A stretch of DNA of 64,000 nucleotides, taken from assembly GCF_025791835.1 (NCBI RefSeq), contig NZ_JAOXLP010000004.1:1-64000 (forward strand), read 5' to 3'. The notes beneath the pieces were generated by a model. That model was not told the DNA's origin. It saw only the letters and a list, made by a program, of their open reading frames with translations, and ran no database searches. The first letter of the stretch is position 1, and every line of letters starts with the position of its first letter. This DNA is from Roseomonas xinghualingensis (GTDB lineage: Bacteria > Pseudomonadota > Alphaproteobacteria > Acetobacterales > Acetobacteraceae). This document shows, piece after piece, positions 55,386 through 62,926 of this stretch. The position numbers were made by a program, and so were the translations under genes.

Positions 55386-55419
55386 CACTCATCCTCCTGC
55401 AATGAGTAAAGGATTGACA

Positions 55420-55465
55420 TTTGCAGCAAAAAAGTAAGCCTTTGCTTGCGGTTCGCCTCCGCAAA
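55420..55465. promoter_or_regulatory. TTTGC inverted repeats upstream of aceA
   Basis: TTTGC-A-GCAAA at 55420-55430 is a perfect inverted repeat. TTGCGG (55446-55451) and CCGCAA (55459-55464) form a second one, and TTTGC recurs at 55441 and, inverted, at 55461-55465. RamB of Corynebacterium, a relative of the divergent regulator, binds TTTGCAAA-like sites at ace genes, so these are good operator candidates for aceA control. Confidence 0.6.
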
Positions 55466-55503
55466 CCCGTGAACACCTTCACCAGATCAGGCGAAAATTC
55501 GTA

Positions 55504-55518
55504 AAGGTTGTAAACCTT
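55504..55518. promoter_or_regulatory. Palindrome at the regulator start
   Basis: AAGGTT-GTA-AACCTT is a perfect 6-3-6 inverted repeat that covers the presumed TTG start codon (55517) and the AAGG ribosome binding site of the regulator gene. It could be an autoregulatory operator, or an RNA structure that limits translation. Confidence 0.45.
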
Positions 55519-56923
55519 GGCGCGTCCCATGATTGGCCGGGTGATCCGGCGGCTACGGCAGGAACGAGGCGTCACCCAGGCCGCCCTTGCCGCCCGCCTG
55601 GGCATCTCCGCCAGCTACATGAACCTGATCGAGGCTGATCAGCGCGCCATCACCGCCAGCCTGGTCTTCAAGCTGGCCGACGCCCTTTCCGTCGATCTCG
55701 CCCTCCTCTCCGGACAGGCTGAGGGCCGCCTGGAAGCCGGGCTACGCGAAGTCTTCCGCGACCCTCTCCTGGGCGCCGAATCCGTACCCGAGGAGCAGGC
55801 GGCCGCCCTCGTCGCCGCAGCCCCTGACGCCGCTCGCGCCATGCTCGCCCTATGGCGCGCATGGCGTGTCGCACGCGAGGATTCCGCTGGTCTCTCCCTG
55901 CCCTCCGGCCGCCGCCTGCTGCTACCCAGCGAGGAAGCGCGGGACGCCATCCACGATGCCGGCAACCACTTCCCCGCGCTGGAGGAGGTCGCCGAAACCC
56001 TGCGCGCGGCTATGGACGAACCATCCCCGCAATCCCTGGATCACGCCTTGGCGCATCGCCTGCACGCGCATCACGGCATCATTGTTTCGGTTGGCGTTCT
56101 CCCCGGTGCCGCGCTCCGCCGCTACGATGCCACCGCCGGCCAGCTCCTCATCAGCGAAACCCTTCCGCGCGAAAGCCGCAGCTTCCACATCGCCTTCACC
56201 CTGGCCTTGCTGGAGGCGCGGGATGCCGTGGAGCGCGTCATCGACGTCATCGGCCCCTCCAGCGAGGAAGCCGGCGCCATGCTCCGCATCGGCCTGCTGA
56301 ACTACGTGGCTGCCGCGGTCATGCTTCCCTACGCTCCCTTCCTCGCCGCGGCACGCTCCCTCCGCCACGACGTCGCTGCCCTCTCCGCCCGCTTCGCCGC
56401 CTCCTACGAGCAAACCTGTCACCGCCTCTCCACCTTGCAGCGGGAAGGCGCGCGCGGCGTGCCCTTCTTCTTCCTGCGCGTGGATCCGGCGGGAAATGTC
56501 TCGAAGCGCTTCTCGGCCGCCGGCTTTCCCTTCGCGCGCGGCGGCGGCTCCTGCCCGCGCTGGATTCCCCATGCCGCCTTCGCCACCCCCGGCCGCATCG
56601 TGGTGCAGGTGGCGGAACTACCCGACGGCGCCGCCTTCCTCTGCTTCGCCCGCACAGTGGAACACCCCGCAACCCGCTGGGGCGAACCCGCCCCCATGCG
56701 CGTCGTCGCCATGGGCTGCGGACTCAGCCACGCTTCGGAGGTCTGCTACGCGGATGGGCTGGATCTCGTCTCGGCCCGTGTCGGCATCGGCCTGTCCTGC
56801 CGCCTTTGCGACCGGCCGGACTGCCGCTCCCGTGCCTTTCCGCCGCTGGAGCACCGGCTGCAGCTCGATCCTGCCAAGGCCGGCGCGCCTTATGAATTCA
56901 CCCCGCATCCCGATGCAGGATAG
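55517..56923 (+). CDS. RamB/ScfR-type transcriptional regulator
   Basis: A 468-residue XRE-type regulator. The helix-turn-helix is at residues 7-60 (VTQAALAARLGISASYMNLI), then an ImmA/IrrE-like region, and a C-terminal DUF2083-type domain with a conserved cysteine cluster (CRLCDRPDCRSRAFPP). Actinobacterial RamB and proteobacterial ScfR have this layout and control acetate, propionate and glyoxylate genes in response to acyl-CoA. It is divergent from aceA, its likely target. Translation could begin at TTG 55517 (AAGG upstream) or at ATG 55529, which lacks a ribosome binding site. Confidence 0.88.
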   Translation: MARPMIGRVIRRLRQERGVTQAALAARLGISASYMNLIEADQRAITASLVFKLADALSVDLALLSGQAEGRLEAGLREVFRDPLLGAESVPEEQAAALVAAAPDAARAMLALWRAWRVAREDSAGLSLPSGRRLLLPSEEARDAIHDAGNHFPALEEVAETLRAAMDEPSPQSLDHALAHRLHAHHGIIVSVGVLPGAALRRYDATAGQLLISETLPRESRSFHIAFTLALLEARDAVERVIDVIGPSSEEAGAMLRIGLLNYVAAAVMLPYAPFLAAARSLRHDVAALSARFAASYEQTCHRLSTLQREGARGVPFFFLRVDPAGNVSKRFSAAGFPFARGGGSCPRWIPHAAFATPGRIVVQVAELPDGAAFLCFARTVEHPATRWGEPAPMRVVAMGCGLSHASEVCYADGLDLVSARVGIGLSCRLCDRPDCRSRAFPPLEHRLQLDPAKAGAPYEFTPHPDAG

Positions 56924-56926
56924 CGC

Positions 56927-57247
56927 CTACTCTCCCGAGGACAGCTTCAGCCCCACAAGCCCTGCCAGGATCAGCGCCGCGCTGCCGATCCGCATCAGCG
57001 ACACCGCCTCCCCCAGCACCACGATCCCTACGATGAAGGCGCCCAGCGCCCCGATGCCCGTCCAGATCGCATAGGCAGTGCCCAGTGGCAGGCTCCGCAT
57101 GGCCAGCGCCAGGAGCCAGAAGCTCGCCGCCATGGCGACAAGGGTAAAAATGGACCAGCCCAGGCGCGAGAATCCGTCCGAGGCCTTCAAGGCGAAGGCC
57201 CAGGCGATCTCCAGCAGCCCGGCGAAAACAAGATAGATCCAGGCCAT
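56927..57247 (-). CDS. sugE: SMR family guanidinium exporter SugE/Gdx
   Basis: A 106-residue protein with four membrane helices. The first helix has the conserved Glu in IYLVFAGLLEIAWAFALKA; SDGFSRL, LPLGTAYAIWTGIGALG and AALILAGLVGLKLS are typical of the SugE/Gdx subtype. Gdx proteins export guanidinium in exchange for protons. The ATG at 57247 follows AAGGGG; a TTG one codon earlier is less likely. Directly upstream lies a guanidine-II riboswitch (57269-57318), which makes the guanidinium-exporter identity very likely. Confidence 0.95.
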   Translation of the reverse strand: MAWIYLVFAGLLEIAWAFALKASDGFSRLGWSIFTLVAMAASFWLLALAMRSLPLGTAYAIWTGIGALGAFIVGIVVLGEAVSLMRIGSAALILAGLVGLKLSSGE

Positions 57248-57268
57248 CAAACGGCCCCTTCTCCTGGG

Positions 57269-57318
57269 GCCGGGCCGTCCCGGCGATCAATGGGATCGGC
57301 CGGGGGCCGTCCCCCGGC
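57269..57318 (-). ncRNA. Guanidine-II (mini-ykkC) riboswitch
   Basis: On the minus strand two consecutive hairpins have ACGG tetraloops. GCCGGGGG-ACGG-CCCCCGGC (57318-57299) has an 8-base stem, and GCCGGG-ACGG-CCCGGC (57284-57269) a 6-base stem, with 14 bases between. Two stem-loops with ACGR loops define the mini-ykkC class, which binds two guanidinium ions. The second hairpin ends 8 bases before the AAGGGG ribosome binding site of the Gdx-type gene, so guanidinium binding would free it for translation, as in characterised examples. The class is known; this instance is recognised here from sequence alone. Confidence 0.9.
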
Positions 57319-57359
57319 AGGCAGGTCAGGCGCGCATCGCGCCGCCCGCCGTCAAAACG

Positions 57360-57599
57360 TCAGTCGCAGTCGCAGCCCCGCGTCGGGCCGGGATCCACGC
57401 GCACGATGTGATGGTCGATCCATTCGGCTACGAGCCGCCGCGCTTCGGTCACGCTCGCCTCTGGGTGATGGATGCGATAAAGCGAGGTGCAGGCACCGAA
57501 GGCACTGAAATCATTCGTGCCCGCGTCCCGCAGCTCGCGATAGGCGGTCACCACGGCGCGCTCGCAATTGCGGGCGATGTAGCTGAAGTCCTGCCCCAT
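57360..57599 (-). CDS. Small conserved hypothetical protein
   Basis: A 79-residue cytoplasmic protein, MGQDFSYIARNCERAVVTAY at the start and TRGCDCD at the end. It contains FGACTSLYRIHHPEASVTEA and ARRLVAEWIDHH, and a closing CDC pair. I recognise it as the sort of short protein conserved in Acetobacteraceae but know no function. The long open frame upstream to 58523 is the shadow of the dehydrogenase gene. It lies 42 bases upstream of the riboswitch in the same direction, so it may read into it. Confidence 0.65.
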   Translation of the reverse strand: MGQDFSYIARNCERAVVTAYRELRDAGTNDFSAFGACTSLYRIHHPEASVTEARRLVAEWIDHHIVRVDPGPTRGCDCD

Positions 57600-57769
57600 C
57601 CGATCCAACCCCAATTCCGTGTTGCGGTGTTGTTGAGAATAACTCGCAACACTAGCCCGTTTTATAACGACACATGAACATCTATTCAAGTGTCGATTGA
57701 CGCGCCGCGGCGAGAGATCCCCTGGCTTGCCGGAGCACGACGGCTCCGGCCACCATGGGCAAACGCAGC

Positions 57770-58840
57770 CTATCCCCGCGCCACAGCCTCGGCCAGCGCT
57801 TTTCCAACCTCGACCGTTCCGGCATTGCCACCCAGGTCGCGCGTGCGCGGCCCGCCTTCGGCCAGAAGGGACTCGATGGCATGGGTGATGGCGTCCGCCG
57901 CGTCCTTCTCGCCCAGATGTTCCAGCATCAGCGCGCCGGACCAGATCTGCGCGATCGGGTTGGCCACCCCCTTCCCCGCGATATCCGGCGCGCTGCCATG
58001 CACCGGCTCGAACATGGAGGGATGCTTGCGCTCCGGATTGATGTTGGCCGAGGGCGCGATGCCGATCGAGCCCGCCACGGCCGGCCCGAGATCCGAGAGG
58101 ATGTCCCCGAACAGGTTGGAGCCCACCACCACGTCGAACCAGTCCGGATGCTGCACGAAATGCGCGCAGAGGATGTCGATGTGGAATTGGTCCGTCGTCA
58201 CCCCGGGATAGTTCTTCGCCATCTCGGCGAAGCGCTCGTCCCAGAAGGGCATGGTGAAGGTGATGCCGTTGGACTTGGTGGCGGAAGTTACCTTCTTCCG
58301 CGGCCGCTTCATCGCCAGTTCGAAGGCGTATTTCATCACACGGTCGCAGCCATGGCGCGTGAAGACGCTCTCCTGGCTGACGAACTCCCGCTCGGTGCCC
58401 CGGAACATCCGGCCGCCGGAGGAGGAATACTCGCCCTCCGTGTTCTCGCGCACCACGACGAAGTCGATGTCCTCCGGCCCACGATTCGCCAGCGGGGAGC
58501 GCACTCCCGGCATCAGCCGGCACGGCCGCAGGGAGATGTACTGGTCGAACTCCCGCCGCATCGGGATCAGCAGGCCCCAGAGCGAGATATGGTCCGGTAC
58601 CCCCGGCCAGCCCACCGCGCCCAGGAACACGCTGTCCGACTCGCGCAACCGGTCCAGCCCGTCATCCGGCATCATCTTGCCGGTCTGGGCATAGGTCTCG
58701 CAGGACCAGTCATAGTGGGTCAGCTGCAGCTCGAAGCCGAAGCGGCGGGCGGCGGCATCCAGCACCCGCAACCCCTCCGGCGTCGTCTCCTTGCCGATTC
58801 CGTCGCCCGGGATCACTGCGATCCGATGGGTGCGCGCCAT
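57770..58840 (-). CDS. Tartrate/D-malate-type dehydrogenase
   Basis: A 356-residue beta-decarboxylating dehydrogenase of the isocitrate/isopropylmalate dehydrogenase family. HRIAVIPGDGIGKETTPEG, the substrate loop QYISLRPCRLMPGVRSPL, VVVRENTEGEYSS, the metal site DILCAHFVQHPDWFD-like and GSNLFGDILSDLG, and MFEPVHGSAPDIAGKG are visible. RPCRLMPGV is the form found in tartrate dehydrogenase and D-malate dehydrogenase rather than in leuB or icd. The ATG at 58840 follows AAGGT. It oxidises a 2-hydroxy dicarboxylate to pyruvate or a related acid with NAD. Isopropylmalate dehydrogenase is less likely, since no leu genes are near. Confidence 0.92.
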   Translation of the reverse strand: MARTHRIAVIPGDGIGKETTPEGLRVLDAAARRFGFELQLTHYDWSCETYAQTGKMMPDDGLDRLRESDSVFLGAVGWPGVPDHISLWGLLIPMRREFDQYISLRPCRLMPGVRSPLANRGPEDIDFVVVRENTEGEYSSSGGRMFRGTEREFVSQESVFTRHGCDRVMKYAFELAMKRPRKKVTSATKSNGITFTMPFWDERFAEMAKNYPGVTTDQFHIDILCAHFVQHPDWFDVVVGSNLFGDILSDLGPAVAGSIGIAPSANINPERKHPSMFEPVHGSAPDIAGKGVANPIAQIWSGALMLEHLGEKDAADAITHAIESLLAEGGPRTRDLGGNAGTVEVGKALAEAVARG

Positions 58841-58923
58841 GGCGTGACCTTCCCTTCCTTGCGCCCCGGTCGTGCCCAAGGACGCGTCCGGCGGCAAGCC
58901 CCACCACGCCATCGGCCGTGCGT

Positions 58924-60912
58924 TCAACGGGCGAGCTGGGCCTCCGGCAACTCCATCTCCACCACCAGCCCCTCGGCCTGCCAGTCATGGGTCATCCGTC
59001 CATGGACCTGCCCGGCCAGGCTCCGTGCCGCCAGCATCGTGCCGAAGCCCCGGCGTGCCGGCGGGCCGGAGAGCGGCGGGCCACCCGTCTCGCGCCATTG
59101 CAGCCGGAAGATCCCGTCCTCCACCCGCGTCATAATCCGCACCCGCCCTTCAGGGCGGGACAGGGCGCCGTATTTCACCGCATTCGTCGCCTGCTCATGC
59201 AACACCAGCGCCAGGGTGTTAGCGGCGGCATAGCCGACCACCCGGTCATCCCCCAGCAGCGTCACATTCGCCCCCTCCGGCCCGGCATAGGGCGCCATGA
59301 GGCTGCGCAGCAGGTCATGCACCGTCCCGGACCCGTCGCCCCCTTCATCCCGGCCCCACCCGCGCGGCTTCGCCATGTCATGCGCGACCGACAGCGCCTT
59401 CAGCCGGGCACTCAGTTGCGCGGCGAAGGCCTCTGTCGCCGCCTCGCCCCGCGCCGCCAGCGAAGCCAGGCCGCCGGCCACCATGAAGATGTTCTTGATG
59501 CGATGGGACAGCTCCCGCGCCAGCAGGTCACGCGCCTCCTCGGCCCGCTTGCGGTCGCTGATGTCGAGCACGGAACCGACGAAGCCCTCGAAGCATCCAT
59601 CCCCCCCGATACGGGGCGCGGCGGTGTCGATGACCCAGGAGTAGGTGCCATCGGCGGCGCGGAGCCGGTACTCCATCTGGAAGGAGGTCTTCTCCTGCGC
59701 GGCCCGCTCGGTGACCTCGCCCGCCCTGCCCCGGTCATCCGGATGCAGGGCATCCAGCCACCCACCTTTCAGCCCCGTCTCTGGCGTCTGGCCTGTATGC
59801 TCGTACCAGCGCCGGCTCAGATAGATGGCCCGGCCTTTCGCATCGGTCATCCAAACGATGACAGGCGCATGATCCGCCAGGTTGCGGAACCGCGCCTCGC
59901 TCTCGCGCAGCCGCGATGCGGCCCGGCGCTCGTCCGCCGCCCGTTGCAACCGCGTCATGGCCTGCGAGATCTGTCCCGCCATCAGGCCAAGGTAATTTCC
60001 ATAATCCCCCGCCAGCGGCAGATGCGGATTCACCCCCGCCACGAAAACCCCAGCAGCCGCACCGCACGCCATCAGGGGCAGCACCAGCCCCCCGGGAATT
60101 TCCTGCGGCGTCGCCTCCCGCAGCACGGTCTCCGGCACCCTTTCCGGCACTGGCATCGCCCCGGGCGTCATCCCATGGGCGGCCACCGGCGCAAGGCCAT
60201 TCTTCCCGTCCAGCAGGATGATGCCCCAGGGGAGGTCCAGCGGGTTCTCCGCCGCCATCGTCTCCAGGGCAGCCGCACAGGCATCGCGGAGGCTCCCCTC
60301 GGTCACCAGCCGCAGCCCCGTGGCGCGCAGGGCCCGCAACCGGCGGTCAGCCAGCACCCGGCCCGTCGTCTCGGTGGCGATGCACATCACCCCGGCCACT
60401 TCGCCATGCTCATGCACGGCGGAGTAGGAAAGGTCGAAGAACACTTCCTCCAGATAGCCATGGCGCCGCATCAGGAAGTGGCAGTCATTCACCTGCACGG
60501 CCTGCCCCGTCCGGTAGACCCGCTCCAGCAACGGGCCAACCGAGTCCCACAGCTCCGACCAGCTCTCACGAGCCGGGCGCCCCAGGGCACGGGGATGCTT
60601 CTCGCCGATCGCAGGCACGAAGGCGTCGTTGTAGAGTGCGATGTGCTGGTCACCCCAGAACAGCACGATCTGCGCCGGGGAGGCCAATACCATCCCAAGT
60701 GCGCAGCGCAGGGCCGGGGACCAACCATCCGGCCTGCCCAGCGGGCAATCCGCAGGACCAAGCCGCTCAATCAGCCGCCCCACATTGCCGGCCGCGTGGA
60801 ACGGGCCTGATGCAGCAGGATCCGGACGATGCGGTCCCGTCGCTTCAAAGTCATAGTGTCCGACGAGCAAAATCAGATTTCCCCGCCCAGGTTGCCGTCC
60901 CCGGCCTATCAC
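58924..60912 (-). CDS. PAS/GAF HWE sensor histidine kinase
   Basis: About 662 residues without membrane segments, so a cytoplasmic sensor. An N-terminal PAS-like region (GDQHIALYNDAFVPAIGEKH), a GAF-like region (residues 200-320) and a second PAS domain (NLADHAPVIVWMTDAKGRAI) precede an HWE kinase. That kinase has the phospho-His in ELSHRIKNIFMVAGGL, LVLHEQATNAVKYGAL and LQWRETGGPP. The start is uncertain: GTG at 60912 is the longest, without a ribosome binding site, and a TTG about 50 bases further in is preceded by GGGGAA. No response regulator is adjacent. PAS-GAF-PAS HWE kinases often respond to light or redox. Confidence 0.87.
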   Translation of the reverse strand: MIGRGRQPGRGNLILLVGHYDFEATGPHRPDPAASGPFHAAGNVGRLIERLGPADCPLGRPDGWSPALRCALGMVLASPAQIVLFWGDQHIALYNDAFVPAIGEKHPRALGRPARESWSELWDSVGPLLERVYRTGQAVQVNDCHFLMRRHGYLEEVFFDLSYSAVHEHGEVAGVMCIATETTGRVLADRRLRALRATGLRLVTEGSLRDACAAALETMAAENPLDLPWGIILLDGKNGLAPVAAHGMTPGAMPVPERVPETVLREATPQEIPGGLVLPLMACGAAAGVFVAGVNPHLPLAGDYGNYLGLMAGQISQAMTRLQRAADERRAASRLRESEARFRNLADHAPVIVWMTDAKGRAIYLSRRWYEHTGQTPETGLKGGWLDALHPDDRGRAGEVTERAAQEKTSFQMEYRLRAADGTYSWVIDTAAPRIGGDGCFEGFVGSVLDISDRKRAEEARDLLARELSHRIKNIFMVAGGLASLAARGEAATEAFAAQLSARLKALSVAHDMAKPRGWGRDEGGDGSGTVHDLLRSLMAPYAGPEGANVTLLGDDRVVGYAAANTLALVLHEQATNAVKYGALSRPEGRVRIMTRVEDGIFRLQWRETGGPPLSGPPARRGFGTMLAARSLAGQVHGRMTHDWQAEGLVVEMELPEAQLAR

Positions 60913-61026
60913 CTATCGCAGAGGTGTGTCCTATCGTGTTTTCTACTTAAATTCCAAATCATTTCGCACACAAAACATGAAATCGGTCAGGAATTTTGGA
61001 GAAAGCTGTCTGGCCGGTGCCTGGTA

Positions 61027-62037
61027 CTACCCTGACCGCGAACTCGGCCCCACGAGTAAGCCTCCTGGATCAGCGATCTCTGGCCATCGCGCCCGCACCA
61101 TCTCCGCCACACGCCCGGTCTCATCGAGCGGCACCCGGGGGGGCGCAGCGGGAAAGGCCTCCAGCGGTACTGCCTGCCCCGCTGCGATCAGCGCCGCATG
61201 CAGCGCGCGATGCCGCGGCGCATCCGGCATATCCCCCGCGATGAAGACCGGCGCCGTCGTCGTCAGTGCCTCCGACAGCATGGACACCGAGTCGCCCGTC
61301 ACCACCACGGCATCCGCCACCGCCAGGAAGGCCGCATAGGGATTCGGCCCGCCTGCCCCCCAACGGTGCAGCACCCCCGGCACCCCCTCCAACCGCGTCG
61401 CCAGTGCCGCCCCAGCCGCCTCGCCCGTGCGGCGGCTGGTGGTGGCCATCACGCTGCCCGCCCAGGGGATCACCCGCTCCGCGATGTCCAGGGCCTCGGC
61501 CGGCGCCATCCCCTCCCCCCGCACCGCCCCGCCCAGCAGCAGGGCCACGCGCGGACGCGGCAGATCCTCCAGTGCCGGCCAGGCCGCCCGCGCCGCCGCC
61601 AGCACAGCGGGCGAGACGCGATGCGTCGCCCCCAGGATCGGCAGGATGTTCGGCGCCTCGAGCGGATCGTCATGCCGCCCGATCACCAGCAGGTCGAAAT
61701 CCCCGCCTCCCATGCCCGGCCGCATGCAATGCACGGTGACCGCCCCGCGCCGCCGCAGCCAGCGGGCAACGGGCGCCGCGCGGCGCCCGGCCGAAACCAC
61801 CAGCCGCGGCCAGGGCGGCACGATTCCCCCGCGCGCAGCCGGCGCCAGCCCCGCCAGAGTCGGCCATGGCCAGGGAACCGCCGCCAGCCGCCCCCATTCC
61901 AGCGCCACCTTCCGGAACGGCACGCCCAGCCGCTCGGCGATCCCCAGTGCCTGGGCCGCCGTCCCCGCCCGGGGATCCGCCAGCACCCAGACCGCCGCCC
62001 CTGCCACCCCGCTCACCGGCGGGCGGCCATGACGCAT
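61027..62037 (-). CDS. ELM1/GtrOC1 family protein
   Basis: A 336-residue protein of the mitochondrial-fission ELM1 family (DUF1022). [20 protein letters not shown] is the N-terminal signature, followed by [39 protein letters not shown] and [20 protein letters not shown]. The fold resembles glycosyltransferase-B enzymes, but the bacterial function is unproven; the plant member acts in mitochondrial fission. It is divergent from pyrE with 72 bases between the starts. Confidence 0.88.
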   Translation of the reverse strand: MRHGRPPVSGVAGAAVWVLADPRAGTAAQALGIAERLGVPFRKVALEWGRLAAVPWPWPTLAGLAPAARGGIVPPWPRLVVSAGRRAAPVARWLRRRGAVTVHCMRPGMGGGDFDLLVIGRHDDPLEAPNILPILGATHRVSPAVLAAARAAWPALEDLPRPRVALLLGGAVRGEGMAPAEALDIAERVIPWAGSVMATTSRRTGEAAGAALATRLEGVPGVLHRWGAGGPNPYAAFLAVADAVVVTGDSVSMLSEALTTTAPVFIAGDMPDAPRHRALHAALIAAGQAVPLEAFPAAPPRVPLDETGRVAEMVRARWPEIADPGGLLVGPSSRSG

Positions 62038-62109
62038 GGACGCCGCCGCGCCGTGCCGCTAGGGAACGGCGAATCCAAGCCGCCCGCCGACGGAAACAGG
62101 GACAATTCC

Positions 62110-62832
62110 ATGGCCATCCAGCATGCCTCCGAGTGGGACCGCGACGCGGCGCTCACCACGGCCCGCATCCTTCTCGAGATCAAGGCGGTGAACTTCCGGC
62201 CGGAGGAGCCCTACACCTTCACCTCGGGCTGGAAGAGCCCGGTCTATATCGATTGCCGCCGCATCATCTACTTCCCGCGCGCGCGCAAGACGATCTGCGA
62301 CCTGGCTGCCGAGAAGATCGGCCGCCACATCGGCTACGAGACCATCGAGGCGGTGGCGGGCGGCGAGACCGCCGGCATCCCCTTCGCGGCCTGGATCGCC
62401 GACCGCATGATGACCCCCATGGCCTATGTGCGGAAGAAGCCCAAGGGCTTCGGCCGCAACGCCCAGATCGAGGGCGACGTGCCCGAGGGCAAGCGCACCA
62501 TCCTGGTCGAGGACCTGACGACCGATGGCGGCTCCAAGATCCGCTTCGCCCAGGCGCTGCGCGATGCCGGCGCCATCTGCAACGACACCTTCGTTGTCTT
62601 CTTCTACGGCGTCTTCCCCGGCGCCTTCGACACGATGAAGGCGATGAACCTCAACCTGCTGCATCTCTGCACCTGGTGGGACGTGCTCGAGGTCTGCCGC
62701 GAGCGTCCCTATTTCGAGGAGAGCGCCCTGCGCGAGGTGCGCCGCTTCCTTGAGAATCCGATGGACTGGTCCAAGCAGCACGGCGGCATCGGCAGCGCGG
62801 AGGAAGCGGTTTCCAAGGGCATCACCGCCTGA
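62110..62832 (+). CDS. pyrE: Orotate phosphoribosyltransferase
   Basis: A 240-residue type-I phosphoribosyltransferase. The orotate/PRPP region reads [16 protein letters not shown], the PRPP loop is [18 protein letters not shown] and the hallmark is [14 protein letters not shown]. It makes orotidine 5-phosphate from orotate and PRPP in pyrimidine synthesis. The start at 62110 gives the normal N-terminus; the open frame back to 61198 is the shadow of the divergent gene. The extra C-terminal helix ([13 protein letters not shown]) is seen in alphaproteobacterial PyrE. Confidence 0.95.
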   Translation: MAIQHASEWDRDAALTTARILLEIKAVNFRPEEPYTFTSGWKSPVYIDCRRIIYFPRARKTICDLAAEKIGRHIGYETIEAVAGGETAGIPFAAWIADRMMTPMAYVRKKPKGFGRNAQIEGDVPEGKRTILVEDLTTDGGSKIRFAQALRDAGAICNDTFVVFFYGVFPGAFDTMKAMNLNLLHLCTWWDVLEVCRERPYFEESALREVRRFLENPMDWSKQHGGIGSAEEAVSKGITA

Positions 62833-62837
62833 GGCCG

Positions 62838-62865
62838 CGCGCCGCCGTGTGGCGGCGCGGGTTTC
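62838..62865 (+). terminator. Terminator-like hairpin of pyrE
   Basis: CGCGCCGCC pairs with GGCGGCGCG over a GTGT loop six bases after the pyrE stop, followed by GGTTTCG. The stem is strong, the T-tract short, so termination may be partial. Confidence 0.6.
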
Positions 62866-62926
62866 GTGATTGGCGAACAGGCGCGGCGCGGGCGGCCGGG
62901 GCTACCGGCATCCCGCGAAGCCCCGC

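Noticed and set aside
57360..58523. A 387-codon frame that includes the small conserved protein
   Set aside because: Only its last 79 codons look like a protein; the rest is a shadow of the tartrate/D-malate-type dehydrogenase in another frame.
58918..60810. A 630-codon open frame on the plus strand
   Set aside because: It is antisense to the PAS/GAF HWE kinase, whose motifs are plain; the translation is Arg/His/Pro-rich without recognisable domains.
61198..62109. N-terminal extension of pyrE
   Set aside because: The upstream frame is antisense to the ELM1-family gene; PyrE has its normal length and N-terminus from 62110.
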